Positions 36,399 to 45,986 of a stretch of 64,000 bases of DNA are shown here, piece by piece. This DNA is from Rhodanobacter_A agri (GTDB lineage: Bacteria; Pseudomonadota; Gammaproteobacteria; Xanthomonadales; Rhodanobacteraceae), in assembly GCF_044904705.1 (NCBI RefSeq), contig NZ_JADIKL010000002.1, positions 620,001-684,000 on the forward strand. Reading direction: 5' to 3'. A model generated the notes under the pieces. It was not told the origin of the DNA. It was given only the letters and a program-made list of their open reading frames with translations, and did no database searches. A program made the position numbers and the translations under genes. Every line of letters begins with the position of its first letter. Position 1 is the stretch's first letter.

Positions 36399-39300
36399 TC
36401 ACTCCGCCGGCTGGGCAGGCTGACGCAGGGTCTGCCGCACGCTGGGAATCGCGCTGGCGCGTACCGCCAGTTCATGGGCGATATCGACGTAACCGAGCTG
36501 GCGCGCCACGTCGGCGGCGGTGCGGCCGAACGCATCGGCGGCGCCGCGGTCGGCGCCGCGCGACAACAGCACACGGGCCGGCGGCAGCAGCGCGTGCATG
36601 GCGCAGGCATGCAGGGCGGTGACGCCGCGCTGGTCGGCGTGCGCCACCTCGGCACCGGCTTCCAGCAGCACCGGCACCAGCGCGCCGAGGTGGGTGGCGT
36701 CGCAGTCGCTGCCGGGGCGCAGGTGGGCGCCGAGCAGCAGCAGCAGCGCGGTCTTGCCTTCGCCGTCGGCGTGGTTGACGGTGGCGCCGTGCTTGAGCAG
36801 TACGTCGAGCAGGCGCCGCGCGCGCAGACTATCGTTGTGCTCGAAGCCGTATTGCGCGGCGGCATGCAGCGCGCTGCGGCCGCGCGCGTCGACGGCGTCC
36901 ACGGCGGCACCGGCGGCGAGCAGCGCTTCGGCCAGCTCGGGACGCCCCATGGCAGCGGCGACCATCAGCGCGGTGCTCTGGTTCGGCAGGCGCTGGTCGA
37001 CATCGGCCTTGCGTTCCAGCAGCAGCGCCACCGTGCTCTCGCGGCCACCGGCGACGGCGGCGGCCAGCGGGGTGATGCCGTTCGCCGCGGCCAGCGCGGG
37101 ATCGGCACCGGCATCGAGCAGGCAGGCAGCGATTTCGCGATGGCCGGCGCCGCAGGCGTGCAGTAGCGCGCTGGCGCCGTGCGCATCGACGGTGTCGACC
37201 GCGAATCCCAGTTCCAGCAGGCGCTGCACGGCCGTCAGCGCGCCGGCCTGCGCCGCCGTGGGCAGGTCGTCGGCGCGCAGTGGGCGGCGTGGACGCGGCC
37301 AATGGCCCCAGTCCAGCCAGCGCTCGATCGCCGGATGTTCCAGCGCCAGGCCCAGCGGCGTCTCGCCATTGGCGTCGGCGGCTTCCGCGTCGGCGCCGTG
37401 GGCGATCAGTGCGCGCACCAGCGGCAGCGCGGCCTCGCCGTATTCCAGCGCGGCGAACAGCGGCGTGCGGCCGTCGCGGTCGCGGCAGTTGGGATCGCAG
37501 CCGCGTGCCAGCAGAGCGTGCAGCAGATCGCCGTGGCCGTTCACTGCGGCCAGTTGCAGTGGCGTGCGGTCGCGTGCGTCGGCGCCGAACGGATCGCCGC
37601 CACGTTCGAGTAGGGCGAGCGGCAGCGCGGCACCTTGCGCCGAACCGCCCAGGCGCTGCAAGGCCTGTGCGAGCAGACCGGCGCCGGCCGGCGTGGCGCC
37701 GGCCTGCAGCAGGTCTTCCACCGCCTCGGTGGCGGCAGGCAGCAGCAACAGCAGCGCATCGAACAGGCGGCGACCCAACGGCGGCAGCGCGGATGGCGCG
37801 GCGTGTTCGCCGTCGATCGCGGCGGCCAGCTCGTCGCCGTGCTCGTCGTCGGGCTGTTGTGCGGCGAGGCGTGCCTCGGCATCGAGGCCGTGGTCCAGCA
37901 GCCAGCGGCGGGCCTGGCTCTGGCCGGGCTGGGCGAGTTCGAGATAGAGCTGGGCCAGTTGCGCCTGCGGCCAGTCACGCGCGCGCGTGGCGAAACCGGA
38001 GACGATCGCCCAATGGCCGAAGCGCAGCGCGTCGAGCAGGTGCGCGGGTGTGTCGGCGCCGGAGGAGATCGCGGCATCGCCGAGGCTGGCCGGCAGCGGA
38101 GTTTCCGGGTCGAGCAGGGCGACCAGGTCCCAGCGGCCGGCGGCGGCGGCATGGTCGAGCGCGCTGCGGCCGTCGCTGCCCGGCGTCTTCGGTTCGGCGC
38201 CCAGCGCGAGCAAGGCGCGCACGGTGTCGGCGTGGGCGCGCGGCGACTGGCAGGCCAGCGTGAGCGCGTCGCGGCCATGACTGTCGCGGGCGCGCGCGTC
38301 GGGCTGCGCTTCGGCGAGCCGTTGCACGATGGCCACGGCGCCGGCGCGCGCGGCTTCCATCAGTGCAGTGCTGCCGTGGCGGTCGGCCAGCGTGGCGTCT
38401 GCACCGGCTGCGCACAGCGCGCGGGCGATCTGCTCGTGGCCTTCGGCCGCGGCGGCGATCAGCGCGCTGCGGCGGCGCGCGTCCACCGCGTTCACCGCGG
38501 CGCGGTGCTTGAGCAGCAGTTTCACGCCGGCGGGATCGTCGTCGGCGATGCCGGCGGCGGCGACCAGGGCGGGTTCGCCGTTGGCCGGCGCCGGCTTGGC
38601 GCCGCGTTCCAGCAGGAACTTCGCCAGCGGCCAGTTGGCGGCGCGGCAGGCCACCACCAGCGGGCTGGCACCGGTCCGGTCCAGCGCGTTGATCGGCGCC
38701 TCGGCATCGAGCAGCATCGCCGCCACCATCGGTTCCTCGCCGAGCACCGCGCCGTGCAGCGCGGTGCGGCCCTCGGCGTCGGTGGCGAGCGGATTCGCAC
38801 CGTTCGCCAGCAGGGTCATGACCGCTTCGGAGCGGCCGTGCCAACTGTCGCGGGTGGCAGCGAGCAGCGGAGTGAGTCCTCCGCTGGTGCGGTTGACGTC
38901 GGCGCCGCGGGCAATCAGCGCGCGCAGCAGGCGGGTATCCGGCAGCAGCGCGGCGAGCATCAGCACGGGACGCTGGTCGCGATCGCCGGCCAGGGGGGCG
39001 GTTGCCGGATCGGCACCGGCCTCGACCAGGGCCAGTGCGCGCTCGATATCGCCGTCGCGGGTGGCGGCGAGCAGGGCAGCGGCTTGTTCGGGGGTGCCGG
39101 CGGTGCGCTCCTGTTCGCTCAGCGGAGCCGCAGCGACAGGTGCGGCCGGCCTGGCGCTTGCCGGTGCATGATCGCCGGCGGCGGCGTGCCGGCGATGGCG
39201 GTCGTGCTGGGCGCACAGCAGCGTGCGCAAGGTGCGGTTGGCCACGATCAGGCAACCCAGCGGCAGCAGCAACACGCCATAGAGCGCCAGCGCGGCGATG

Positions 39301-39896
39301 CGCAGTTCGGACGGCAACATGCCGTACAGGCCGCTCAGCGCGATCGCGCCCCAGGCCAGCACCAGCAGGGCCAGCGCGGCGGGCAGGAAGTGGCTGAAAA
39401 AGCGCTCCTCGCGCGCCAGGTGGCGTCCGAACATCAGGCTGCGCAAGGTGGCGGTGAATATCCACGAGCCGTCGTGCTTCGCCGGGTAGGCGTCGTCCCA
39501 CACGAACACCAGGCCGAAGGCAGGCCACGGCCGCCACAGCACAGCCAGCGCCAGCACCAGGGTAGCGGCCAGGGCCAGCGTGGCGGCGAGGCTGTGCGAC
39601 TGGCTCAGCGCCAGCATCGGCCAGGCGACCAGCACGAACACGATCACCGCGTAGCCGGTGAACATCACCAGGTGCGCGGCGCCCCGGCGCAGCACGGTGC
39701 GCGCGAAGCTGGGCTCGGGATCGAAACCGATCGCGTGGCAGACCGCGGCCATGGTCAGCGCGTTCGCCAGCAGCAGCGGGATCAGGGTCAGCGGGTGGGC
39801 GACCATGCCGGCCAGCGCCACGGCGATCAGTCCGGGAACGAACCAGGCGAGTGCCTGCAGGAACGGAGGGCGTCGGCGCGATTTGGTCTGGGTCAT
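36399..39896 (-). CDS. large inner-membrane ankyrin-repeat protein
   Basis: 1165 residues. The first 250 residues contain about five to six membrane helices (for example FVPGLIAVALAGMVAHPLTLIPLLLANAL-like and FLPAALALLVLAWGAIALSGLYG), then an Ala/His-rich linker. From about residue 270 to the end there are roughly 20-25 ankyrin repeats, with repeated GADP, G.TPL..A and A...LL..GA patterns, interrupted near 610-720 by a degenerate stretch (ATRARDWPQAQLAQLY). Bacterial ankyrin arrays bind proteins; the partner is unknown. The start is ambiguous between ATG 39896 and GTG two codons earlier. It is probably monocistronic. Confidence 0.87.
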   Translation of the reverse strand: MTQTKSRRRPPFLQALAWFVPGLIAVALAGMVAHPLTLIPLLLANALTMAAVCHAIGFDPEPSFARTVLRRGAAHLVMFTGYAVIVFVLVAWPMLALSQSHSLAATLALAATLVLALAVLWRPWPAFGLVFVWDDAYPAKHDGSWIFTATLRSLMFGRHLAREERFFSHFLPAALALLVLAWGAIALSGLYGMLPSELRIAALALYGVLLLPLGCLIVANRTLRTLLCAQHDRHRRHAAAGDHAPASARPAAPVAAAPLSEQERTAGTPEQAAALLAATRDGDIERALALVEAGADPATAPLAGDRDQRPVLMLAALLPDTRLLRALIARGADVNRTSGGLTPLLAATRDSWHGRSEAVMTLLANGANPLATDAEGRTALHGAVLGEEPMVAAMLLDAEAPINALDRTGASPLVVACRAANWPLAKFLLERGAKPAPANGEPALVAAAGIADDDPAGVKLLLKHRAAVNAVDARRRSALIAAAAEGHEQIARALCAAGADATLADRHGSTALMEAARAGAVAIVQRLAEAQPDARARDSHGRDALTLACQSPRAHADTVRALLALGAEPKTPGSDGRSALDHAAAAGRWDLVALLDPETPLPASLGDAAISSGADTPAHLLDALRFGHWAIVSGFATRARDWPQAQLAQLYLELAQPGQSQARRWLLDHGLDAEARLAAQQPDDEHGDELAAAIDGEHAAPSALPPLGRRLFDALLLLLPAATEAVEDLLQAGATPAGAGLLAQALQRLGGSAQGAALPLALLERGGDPFGADARDRTPLQLAAVNGHGDLLHALLARGCDPNCRDRDGRTPLFAALEYGEAALPLVRALIAHGADAEAADANGETPLGLALEHPAIERWLDWGHWPRPRRPLRADDLPTAAQAGALTAVQRLLELGFAVDTVDAHGASALLHACGAGHREIAACLLDAGADPALAAANGITPLAAAVAGGRESTVALLLERKADVDQRLPNQSTALMVAAAMGRPELAEALLAAGAAVDAVDARGRSALHAAAQYGFEHNDSLRARRLLDVLLKHGATVNHADGEGKTALLLLLGAHLRPGSDCDATHLGALVPVLLEAGAEVAHADQRGVTALHACAMHALLPPARVLLSRGADRGAADAFGRTAADVARQLGYVDIAHELAVRASAIPSVRQTLRQPAQPAE

Positions 39897-39975
39897 CGTC
39901 ACAGTATAGGAATCGTGATGGACACAGACGGTAACCTCACGTTAACGCGGCGGCCAGCGCGCCGCATCGTCACGC

Positions 39976-40263
39976 TCAGGGTGCGTCGGGCAGCGTCGTA
40001 CCGTAGCCGGGATGGTTGGCGGCAGCCAGCGCGTGCTCCGGCGGCAGTTGCAGGTGCCAGCCCCGTTCGCGCAGATGCGCCAGCACTTGCCTGGCATCTT
40101 CGCGCGGCAGGCGCCGCTGTTCGTCCAGCGGCAACTCCAGCGCGAAACGCAGCACGCCCAGCATGCCGCGCAGCGGTTCAGGCAACACGCTGAAGTTGTC
40201 GCGTTCGGCCAGCCATAGATAGGTGTCGGGTTTGCGGCGGCTGGCGTAGACGAAACACTGCAT
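39976..40263 (-). CDS. YcgL domain-containing protein
   Basis: 95 residues beginning MQCFVYASRRKPDTYLWLAER, the characteristic YcgL opening, and ending with a flexible HPGYGTTLPDAP tail. AGAGGAAAG precedes this ATG at 5 bases, so the seven codons of open frame upstream are not used. YcgL is a small gammaproteobacterial protein; E. coli YcgL is reported to affect pilus, oxidative-stress or membrane phenotypes, but no molecular role is secure. It is transcribed in the same direction as the ankyrin gene. Confidence 0.88.
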   Translation of the reverse strand: MQCFVYASRRKPDTYLWLAERDNFSVLPEPLRGMLGVLRFALELPLDEQRRLPREDARQVLAHLRERGWHLQLPPEHALAAANHPGYGTTLPDAP

Positions 40264-40460
40264 TGAGACTTTCCTCTGATTCACGGCGGCGCGGGCCGGC
40301 CATTATCGCGGGGGAATGCGGCGGCGATTGCTGCGCCAGCACTTGCAACACCCGGAATGAGCGGGCACAGTGCCGCGGAAGCATGTTAAACGCCCGTATG
40401 AATTTCGTGTGAAACCCGTAGGGCGCACGAACCTTCCATCTCGATCCGCAGGAGCCCGTG

Positions 40461-41963
40461 ATGCACAAGTCTTCCCGTTCCCTCTCTGGCGCCGCCCGTC
40501 CGTTGGCGCTTGCCGCGCTCAGCGTGGCCGTTGCCGGCGCGCTGGTTGCACCCGGCATGGCCCATGCCAGTGCCTTCCAGCTGAAGGAGAACAGTGCCCA
40601 GGGCCTCGGCCGCGCCTACGCTGGCTCCGTCACGGCCGGCAACGACGTGTCGGTGGTGGAGAACAACCCGGCGGCGATGAGCGACCTCGACGGCACTTTC
40701 GTGCAGGCGGACATCACCGCGATCAACTTCAGCGCCAAGTTCAGCGGCAGCTCGCATGACGTGCTGGGCAACCCGATCAGCGGCGGCAACGGCGGCGACG
40801 CCGGCACCACGCTGCCGGTGCCCGCGCTGGCCATCGCCACCAAGCTCAACGACCAGGTCAATCTCGGTATCGCGTTCGACGTGCCATTCGGCTTCCAGAC
40901 CGAATACGACAGCAACTGGATGGGTCGCTACGACGCCATCAAGACCTTGCTGCGCTCGTATGACACCACGCTGTCCGCCTCGTTCAAGATCAACGACCAG
41001 TGGAGCATCGGCGCAAGCGCCATCGCCGAGCGCACTAACGCCGAACTGACCAACGCGATCAATTTCAACGCCGTGGGCCTGGGCATCCAGCAGGGCATCG
41101 GCGAGAAGACCGCTGCGGCCATCGCGCAGATCCAGGCCGCTGCCGCGGCCGGCCTGATCCCGCCGGCGCAGGCCGCCGCCATGGCGCAGGCCGCTGCCGC
41201 GCAGGGCCAGGCCGCCGCTGCGGGCGTGGCCGCGCTGACCCCGCCGGGTTCGGATGGCTACGCCAGCGTCAAGGGCAACAACTGGGCCTGGGGCTGGCAG
41301 CTGGGCGCCTACTGGAAGCCGACCGCGAATGACCGCGTGGGCCTGGACTACCGTTCGCGCATCACGCACGACATCGACGGCACCGCCAACTTCACCACCA
41401 CCCCGGGCTACGACCTGCTGCTGCAGAACCCGCAGCTGTCGGGCAGCATCCCGGCGTTCCAGCACACCGCCGGCACGGCGCGTCTCACCAATCCGGCCAC
41501 CGCCACCTTCAGCTACTGGCACCAGGAGTCGAAGTTCGGCATCGGCGCCGACGTGACGTGGACGCAGTGGAGCGTGATGCGCAGCCTCACGCTGGTCTAC
41601 GCCAACCCGACGCAGCCGACCACCACGCTGCCGTTCAACTGGCGCAACACCTACTACGTCTCCGTGGGCGGCGAGTACTACGCCACCGACAAGCTGACCC
41701 TGCGTGCCGGCGTGTCGGTCGACCAGGCGCCGATGAACGCGGTCAACCGCGATCCGCGCGTGCCCGATGCGGCGCGTCACATGGCTACGTTCGGCATCGG
41801 CTACAAGGCGAGCGAGAATTTCCAGATCAACGCCGCCTACGCGCACATCTTCGTCAGCCACGCGGGCATGAACGGTTCCACCGACGCCACCGGCGACGTC
41901 CTCGCCGGCAACTTCGACGACTACGGCAATCTGCTGAGCGTGTCGGCACAGTACAAGTTCTGA
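40461..41963 (+). CDS. fadL: OmpP1/FadL family outer-membrane transporter
   Basis: 500 residues. A signal peptide (VAVAGALVAPGMAHA) is followed by the FadL N-terminal hatch ASAFQLKENSAQGLGRAYAGS and NNPAAMSDLDGTFVQAD. The beta-barrel ends in VSAQYKF with the C-terminal aromatic of outer-membrane proteins. It imports long-chain fatty acids or other hydrophobic compounds. Residues about 210-265 form an Ala/Gln-rich low-complexity insert (for example QAAAAAGLIPPAQAAAMAQA) absent from short relatives. The ATG at 40461 follows AGGAG at good distance. It ends in a strong terminator. Confidence 0.92.
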   Translation: MHKSSRSLSGAARPLALAALSVAVAGALVAPGMAHASAFQLKENSAQGLGRAYAGSVTAGNDVSVVENNPAAMSDLDGTFVQADITAINFSAKFSGSSHDVLGNPISGGNGGDAGTTLPVPALAIATKLNDQVNLGIAFDVPFGFQTEYDSNWMGRYDAIKTLLRSYDTTLSASFKINDQWSIGASAIAERTNAELTNAINFNAVGLGIQQGIGEKTAAAIAQIQAAAAAGLIPPAQAAAMAQAAAAQGQAAAAGVAALTPPGSDGYASVKGNNWAWGWQLGAYWKPTANDRVGLDYRSRITHDIDGTANFTTTPGYDLLLQNPQLSGSIPAFQHTAGTARLTNPATATFSYWHQESKFGIGADVTWTQWSVMRSLTLVYANPTQPTTTLPFNWRNTYYVSVGGEYYATDKLTLRAGVSVDQAPMNAVNRDPRVPDAARHMATFGIGYKASENFQINAAYAHIFVSHAGMNGSTDATGDVLAGNFDDYGNLLSVSAQYKF

Positions 41964-41991
41964 TCGCATCGCGATCGGGCGTCTGCCAACG

Positions 41992-42021
41992 AACCTCCCC
42001 GCGCGAGCGGGGAGGTTTTTT
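41992..42021 (+). terminator. rho-independent terminator after fadL
   Basis: 11-bp stem AACCTCCCCGC/GCGGGGAGGTT with loop GCGA and a six-T run. Confidence 0.92.
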
Positions 42022-42041
42022 CATGCCTGCGCCACGGATTC

Positions 42042-43442
42042 TCAGCCGCGCTTGAGCAACAGATCCAGCATGCGCCGGAAACGCGCGCCATATGGCGGAT
42101 TGAGCAGGCCGGCACCGTTCCAGCGCGCCTGGCGGAACACGGGCTTCAGGTGCGAGAAGGTGCGGAAGCCGGCTTCGCCGTGGTAGCCGCCCATGCCCGA
42201 GGCGCCCACGCCACCGAACGGCAGTTCGTGCTGGGCGATGTGATAGAGCGTGTCGTTGACGGTGACGCCGCCGGCGTGGGTGCGGGCCAGCACGCGGTCG
42301 ATCAGTGACGGGTCCGTTTCGAACAGATACAGCGCGAGCGGGTGCGCGCGTGCCCGCACGTAGGCGATGGCTTCGTCCAGCGTCTCGTAGGGCAGCAGCG
42401 GCAGCAGCGGACCGAAGATTTCCTCCTGCATCACCGTCATGTCGTCACGCACGTTTGTGAGCAGCACGGGCGGCAGCAGGCGGCGCGTGGCGTCGGGCGA
42501 GGCGTCGCTCAGGGATTCGATGGCGGCGCCGGCGGCTTTCGCATCGTCGCGCAGCGCGGATAGTCGCGCGTAGTGGGGGTCGGTGGCGATGCTGGCGTAC
42601 TGCGGGTTGCGCGCAAGGTCGGGATACAGGCGGGCCACCGCCGCGCGTGCGGCGGCGGTGAATTCCGCGATCTGCGCGCGCGGCAACAGCACGTAGTCGG
42701 GCGCGATGCAGGTTTGCCCCGCATTGACCAGTTTGCCGAACAGGATGCGTTCTGCAGCCTGTTCCATGCGTGCGCCGGGGCCGAGGATGGCGGGGGACTT
42801 GCCGCCCAGTTCCAGCGTCACCGGAGTGAGGTTGGCGGCCGCCGCGCGCATCACGTGGTGGCCCACGGCGGTGGAACCGGTAAACAGCAGGTGGTCGAAC
42901 GGCAATGCAGCGAAAGCCTGGCCCACCGCGGCGTCGCCGTTGATCACCTGCGCTTCGTCGTTGCGGAAGTATTTCGTGATCAGCTCGGCGAACAGGGCGG
43001 AGAAGCGCGGCGTGTATTCGCTCATCTTCAGCATCACGCGGTTGCCGGCGACCAGCGCATCCACCAGCGGCCCCGCCGCGAGATAGAGCGGGTAGTTCCA
43101 CGGCACGATGATGCCGACCACGCCCAGCGGCTGCGGGCGCAGCTCGGTGCGCGCCGGCAGGAACAGCAGATCGGCGAGCCGCCGCTTCGGCCGCATCCAG
43201 CGCTTGCCGTGGCGCAGGGCATGGCGCACGGCCGAGAGGCTGGGGAAGACTTCCAGCAGTTCGGTCTCCTCCGCCGGGCGGTTGCCGAAGTCGGCGTGGA
43301 TCGCGGCGGCGATGTCGTGGCGATGCGCGTGCAGCAGGCGCTCAAGTGCGCGCAGGCGTTCCGCACGCGTGGTCCAGTCCGGCAGCGGGTCGCGGGTCTG
43401 GGCATCGCGCATGCGCTGCAAGATGGCGGAGAGATCCGGCAC
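42042..43442 (-). CDS. coniferyl-aldehyde-dehydrogenase-like aldehyde dehydrogenase
   Basis: 466 residues of the class-3-like ALDH branch (CalB/coniferyl aldehyde dehydrogenase). Key residues: GIIVPWNYPLYL for cofactor contact, catalytic Glu in LELGGKSPAI, catalytic Cys in NAGQTCIAPDYVL, and PFGGVGASGMGGYHGEAGF near the C-terminus. It oxidises an aldehyde to an acid with NAD(P)+. The GTG at 43442 lies 2 bases after the receptor stop codon, with GAGGTGG overlapping that gene's end, so it is tightly coupled as the last gene of the 42-48 kb operon. Substrate inferred only as a hydrophobic or aromatic aldehyde. Confidence 0.9.
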   Translation of the reverse strand: MPDLSAILQRMRDAQTRDPLPDWTTRAERLRALERLLHAHRHDIAAAIHADFGNRPAEETELLEVFPSLSAVRHALRHGKRWMRPKRRLADLLFLPARTELRPQPLGVVGIIVPWNYPLYLAAGPLVDALVAGNRVMLKMSEYTPRFSALFAELITKYFRNDEAQVINGDAAVGQAFAALPFDHLLFTGSTAVGHHVMRAAAANLTPVTLELGGKSPAILGPGARMEQAAERILFGKLVNAGQTCIAPDYVLLPRAQIAEFTAAARAAVARLYPDLARNPQYASIATDPHYARLSALRDDAKAAGAAIESLSDASPDATRRLLPPVLLTNVRDDMTVMQEEIFGPLLPLLPYETLDEAIAYVRARAHPLALYLFETDPSLIDRVLARTHAGGVTVNDTLYHIAQHELPFGGVGASGMGGYHGEAGFRTFSHLKPVFRQARWNGAGLLNPPYGARFRRMLDLLLKRG

Positions 43443-43444
43443 GG

Positions 43445-45913
43445 TTACCACCTCGCGTGCAGTTCCATGCCCCAGGTGCGCGGCGGCATGATGTTGGCGT
43501 AGGGCGTGCCGAACACCTGCCCGGCGGTATTGTCCACGCCGTAGACGTAGCGGTGGTTGAACAGGTTGCTGGCGAAAAGGGCGACGCCCCAGCGGTCGTG
43601 TGCCGCGTCCCAACCCAGCCGCACGTCGGTGCGGTTCTGCGCGGTGCCCACGGAGAAATTGGGGCTCATCTGGCAGGTGCCCTGTTGCTGCGAACCGCTG
43701 TTGCAGCGCGTGCTGGAGCGGTAGCCGTAGGTCCAGTTGAAGCTCACGTCGCCGTTGGCCACGTCGTGCCACGTATAGCTGGCATGCGCCGTATAGGAGT
43801 ACTTCGGCGTGCCGGTGGGCTGGTTGCTGACGTCGATGCCGTTCTGCACGGTATTGAGGTAGGTCTGGTCGATGTAGGCGGCATTGAAGCCGATCTGCAG
43901 CGCTTCGATCGGCTGCCATTGCAGCTCAAGTTCCGCGCCGGTGGCCTGTTCGTTGCTGCTGCTGATGCCGTAATGCGGGATGGTCGTGTCGGTGAACAGA
44001 ATCAGGCTTTGCTGATTGAGATACCGGTAGTGGTAGACCGAGCCGTTGAGCAGCAGGTTCTGATCCGGGAATACGGTCTTGATGCCCGCTTCGTAGTTCC
44101 ACACCGTCTCGGGCGCATAGGTCGAATTGAACTGTTGGAAGCCGAAGCCGCCGGCCTGGTAGCCCTTGGCCACCGAGACGTAGCCCATGATGTTCGGCGT
44201 GAACTTGTAGTCGAGCACTGCGCGCGGGCTGACGTCGGTCCAGCTGCGGTTGGCGTTCACCAGCACGCCCACCGGCGAGCCGGTGCCCTGGGTGAAGATG
44301 ACGTTCTGGCCGAACGCAGCCAGGGCGTACTGCGCCTCGGGCGGCAGCAGCGCGGTGATGCCGGCGTTGTTCAGCGCCAGCACGGTGGCATCGAACTGCG
44401 GCGCGTCGCGCGGCGGGTTGTACCAGCTGAAGCTCTTCTGGTCGTGGGTGAAGCGCACGCCGGTGGTGAGGTTGAGCCGGTCGTTGAGGTGCCAGATCAC
44501 GTCGCCGTATACCGCCCACGACTTGTAGTTCTCGTCGTTCATGATGCGCTCGCGCCACATGTCGCCGAGCAAGGTGTACGGCAGGCCCATCGCGGCCAGT
44601 CCGTTGCTGATGTCGGTGAGCGGGGTGCCCACGCCCATCACGTTCTGGGCCAAAGTGTCGAGGCTGTCGGTGGTGACGCCGGCCTCGCTGGTCTGGCGCC
44701 CCTGCTCGCTGTACCAGCTGGTGCCGGCCACCCAGTCGATCAGGTCGGTGTTGCCGCTCAGCTTGAACTCCTGGTACCAGCTGTTGTTGTGCTCGTAGTT
44801 GCCGGTTTCGAGGTAGTCGACGATGTGGTTGGTGCCGTCGTAGTCGCCCAGGTTCACCGTGTCGAAGTTGCGCCACGCGGTGGTGGAGGTGAGGTTGCCC
44901 CAGCCGAAGCTGTGGTCGATGGTGAGCGTGGAGCCGTCGAAGCGGCGTTTCTCGATGGCGTTCACCGCGTCGTTGTACAGCGGCGTGTGCAACGGGTTGA
45001 GGAAGGTGGTCGGATCGGCCGGGAAAGGCGCGCGCTGGTTGGTGTCGTTCGACAGCGGGACCAGCCCGAACGCCGGATGCGGCGGCTGCTTGAGCTGCTC
45101 ATGATCCCAGGACAGCAGCACGCGGGTATCGGGCGTGAGGTTCCAGCGGAACACCGCACGCGTGCCCCAGTCGTCGTTGACGCCGTAGTGCTTGCCGGTG
45201 GCGGCATCCTTCACCCAGCCGTCGCTCTGGTTGTCCATCACGCTGACGCGCAGCGCCATGTCCTGGTTGAGCGGGAGGTTGACCAGCGCGTCGCCGTAGC
45301 GCTCGCCGTAGTTGCCGAAACGCAGCTTGCCGCTGGCCTCGAAATGATCGCTGGGCTCGTTGGTGACGATGGAAATGGCGCCGCCCGCCGCGTTGCGGCC
45401 GAACAAGGTGCCCTGCGGACCCTTCAACACCTCGATGCGCTTGAGGTCGTTGAAGGCCAGCAGCGTGCCGCCGGTGCTGCCGGCGTAGACGCCGTCGACG
45501 TACACGCCTACCGGCTGGTCGACGCCCATGCCGAAATTGCCGGAGGACTGCACGCCGCGCAGTTCAAACGAAGGCTGAGTGGGCTGGGTGGCGCCCACCA
45601 CCAGGCCGGGCACGAAGATGTCGATCTTGCTGATGTCGGTGGCGGCCAGCGTGTCGACCTGCTTGGCCGAGACGATCTGCAGCGCGATCGGCACGTCCTG
45701 CACTTCCTGCGCGCGGCTCTGCGCGGTGACGGTGACGGCACCGAGCTGCTTGGCCTTGTCGGCGTCGGACTTGGATTTCGCGGGCGTGGCGTTCTGCGCG
45801 GGCGCGGCGGCCTGGTCGGCCAGCACCGGCAAAGGCGCGCACAGCAGCAGGGCGGTACCACCGTACAGCATCTGGCGCACTATCGCGGACAATGGTCGTT
45901 GGCGCATCGTCAT
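43445..45913 (-). CDS. TonB-dependent outer-membrane receptor
   Basis: 822 residues. A signal peptide (LLLCAPLPVLA) precedes an Ala-rich linker and the plug (VTVTAQSRAQEVQDVPIALQI, IDIFVPGLVVG, EVLKGPQGTLFGRNAAGGAI). A 22-strand barrel follows, ending in TWGMELHARW with the C-terminal aromatic. The GPQGTLFGRNAAGGAI plug belongs to the large FecA/CirA-like group that imports sterols, terpenoids, sugars or siderophores; the ligand cannot be called. GGGGAG lies 7 bases before the ATG. It is placed between the cytochrome gene (73-base gap) and the aldehyde dehydrogenase. Confidence 0.94.
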   Translation of the reverse strand: MTMRQRPLSAIVRQMLYGGTALLLCAPLPVLADQAAAPAQNATPAKSKSDADKAKQLGAVTVTAQSRAQEVQDVPIALQIVSAKQVDTLAATDISKIDIFVPGLVVGATQPTQPSFELRGVQSSGNFGMGVDQPVGVYVDGVYAGSTGGTLLAFNDLKRIEVLKGPQGTLFGRNAAGGAISIVTNEPSDHFEASGKLRFGNYGERYGDALVNLPLNQDMALRVSVMDNQSDGWVKDAATGKHYGVNDDWGTRAVFRWNLTPDTRVLLSWDHEQLKQPPHPAFGLVPLSNDTNQRAPFPADPTTFLNPLHTPLYNDAVNAIEKRRFDGSTLTIDHSFGWGNLTSTTAWRNFDTVNLGDYDGTNHIVDYLETGNYEHNNSWYQEFKLSGNTDLIDWVAGTSWYSEQGRQTSEAGVTTDSLDTLAQNVMGVGTPLTDISNGLAAMGLPYTLLGDMWRERIMNDENYKSWAVYGDVIWHLNDRLNLTTGVRFTHDQKSFSWYNPPRDAPQFDATVLALNNAGITALLPPEAQYALAAFGQNVIFTQGTGSPVGVLVNANRSWTDVSPRAVLDYKFTPNIMGYVSVAKGYQAGGFGFQQFNSTYAPETVWNYEAGIKTVFPDQNLLLNGSVYHYRYLNQQSLILFTDTTIPHYGISSSNEQATGAELELQWQPIEALQIGFNAAYIDQTYLNTVQNGIDVSNQPTGTPKYSYTAHASYTWHDVANGDVSFNWTYGYRSSTRCNSGSQQQGTCQMSPNFSVGTAQNRTDVRLGWDAAHDRWGVALFASNLFNHRYVYGVDNTAGQVFGTPYANIMPPRTWGMELHARW

Positions 45914-45986
45914 ACCCGTTCTCCCCAGGCTTGGTCACGCATGACGCGGCGGCCGCGCCGAAAGTTTTCATCCCCTGCGACGGCGC

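Noticed and set aside
36399..39896. Repetitive GC-rich DNA of the ankyrin gene as a possible repeat array or CRISPR-like locus
   Set aside because: Periodicity follows the 33-residue ankyrin repeat in one open frame; there are no identical direct repeats with unique spacers.
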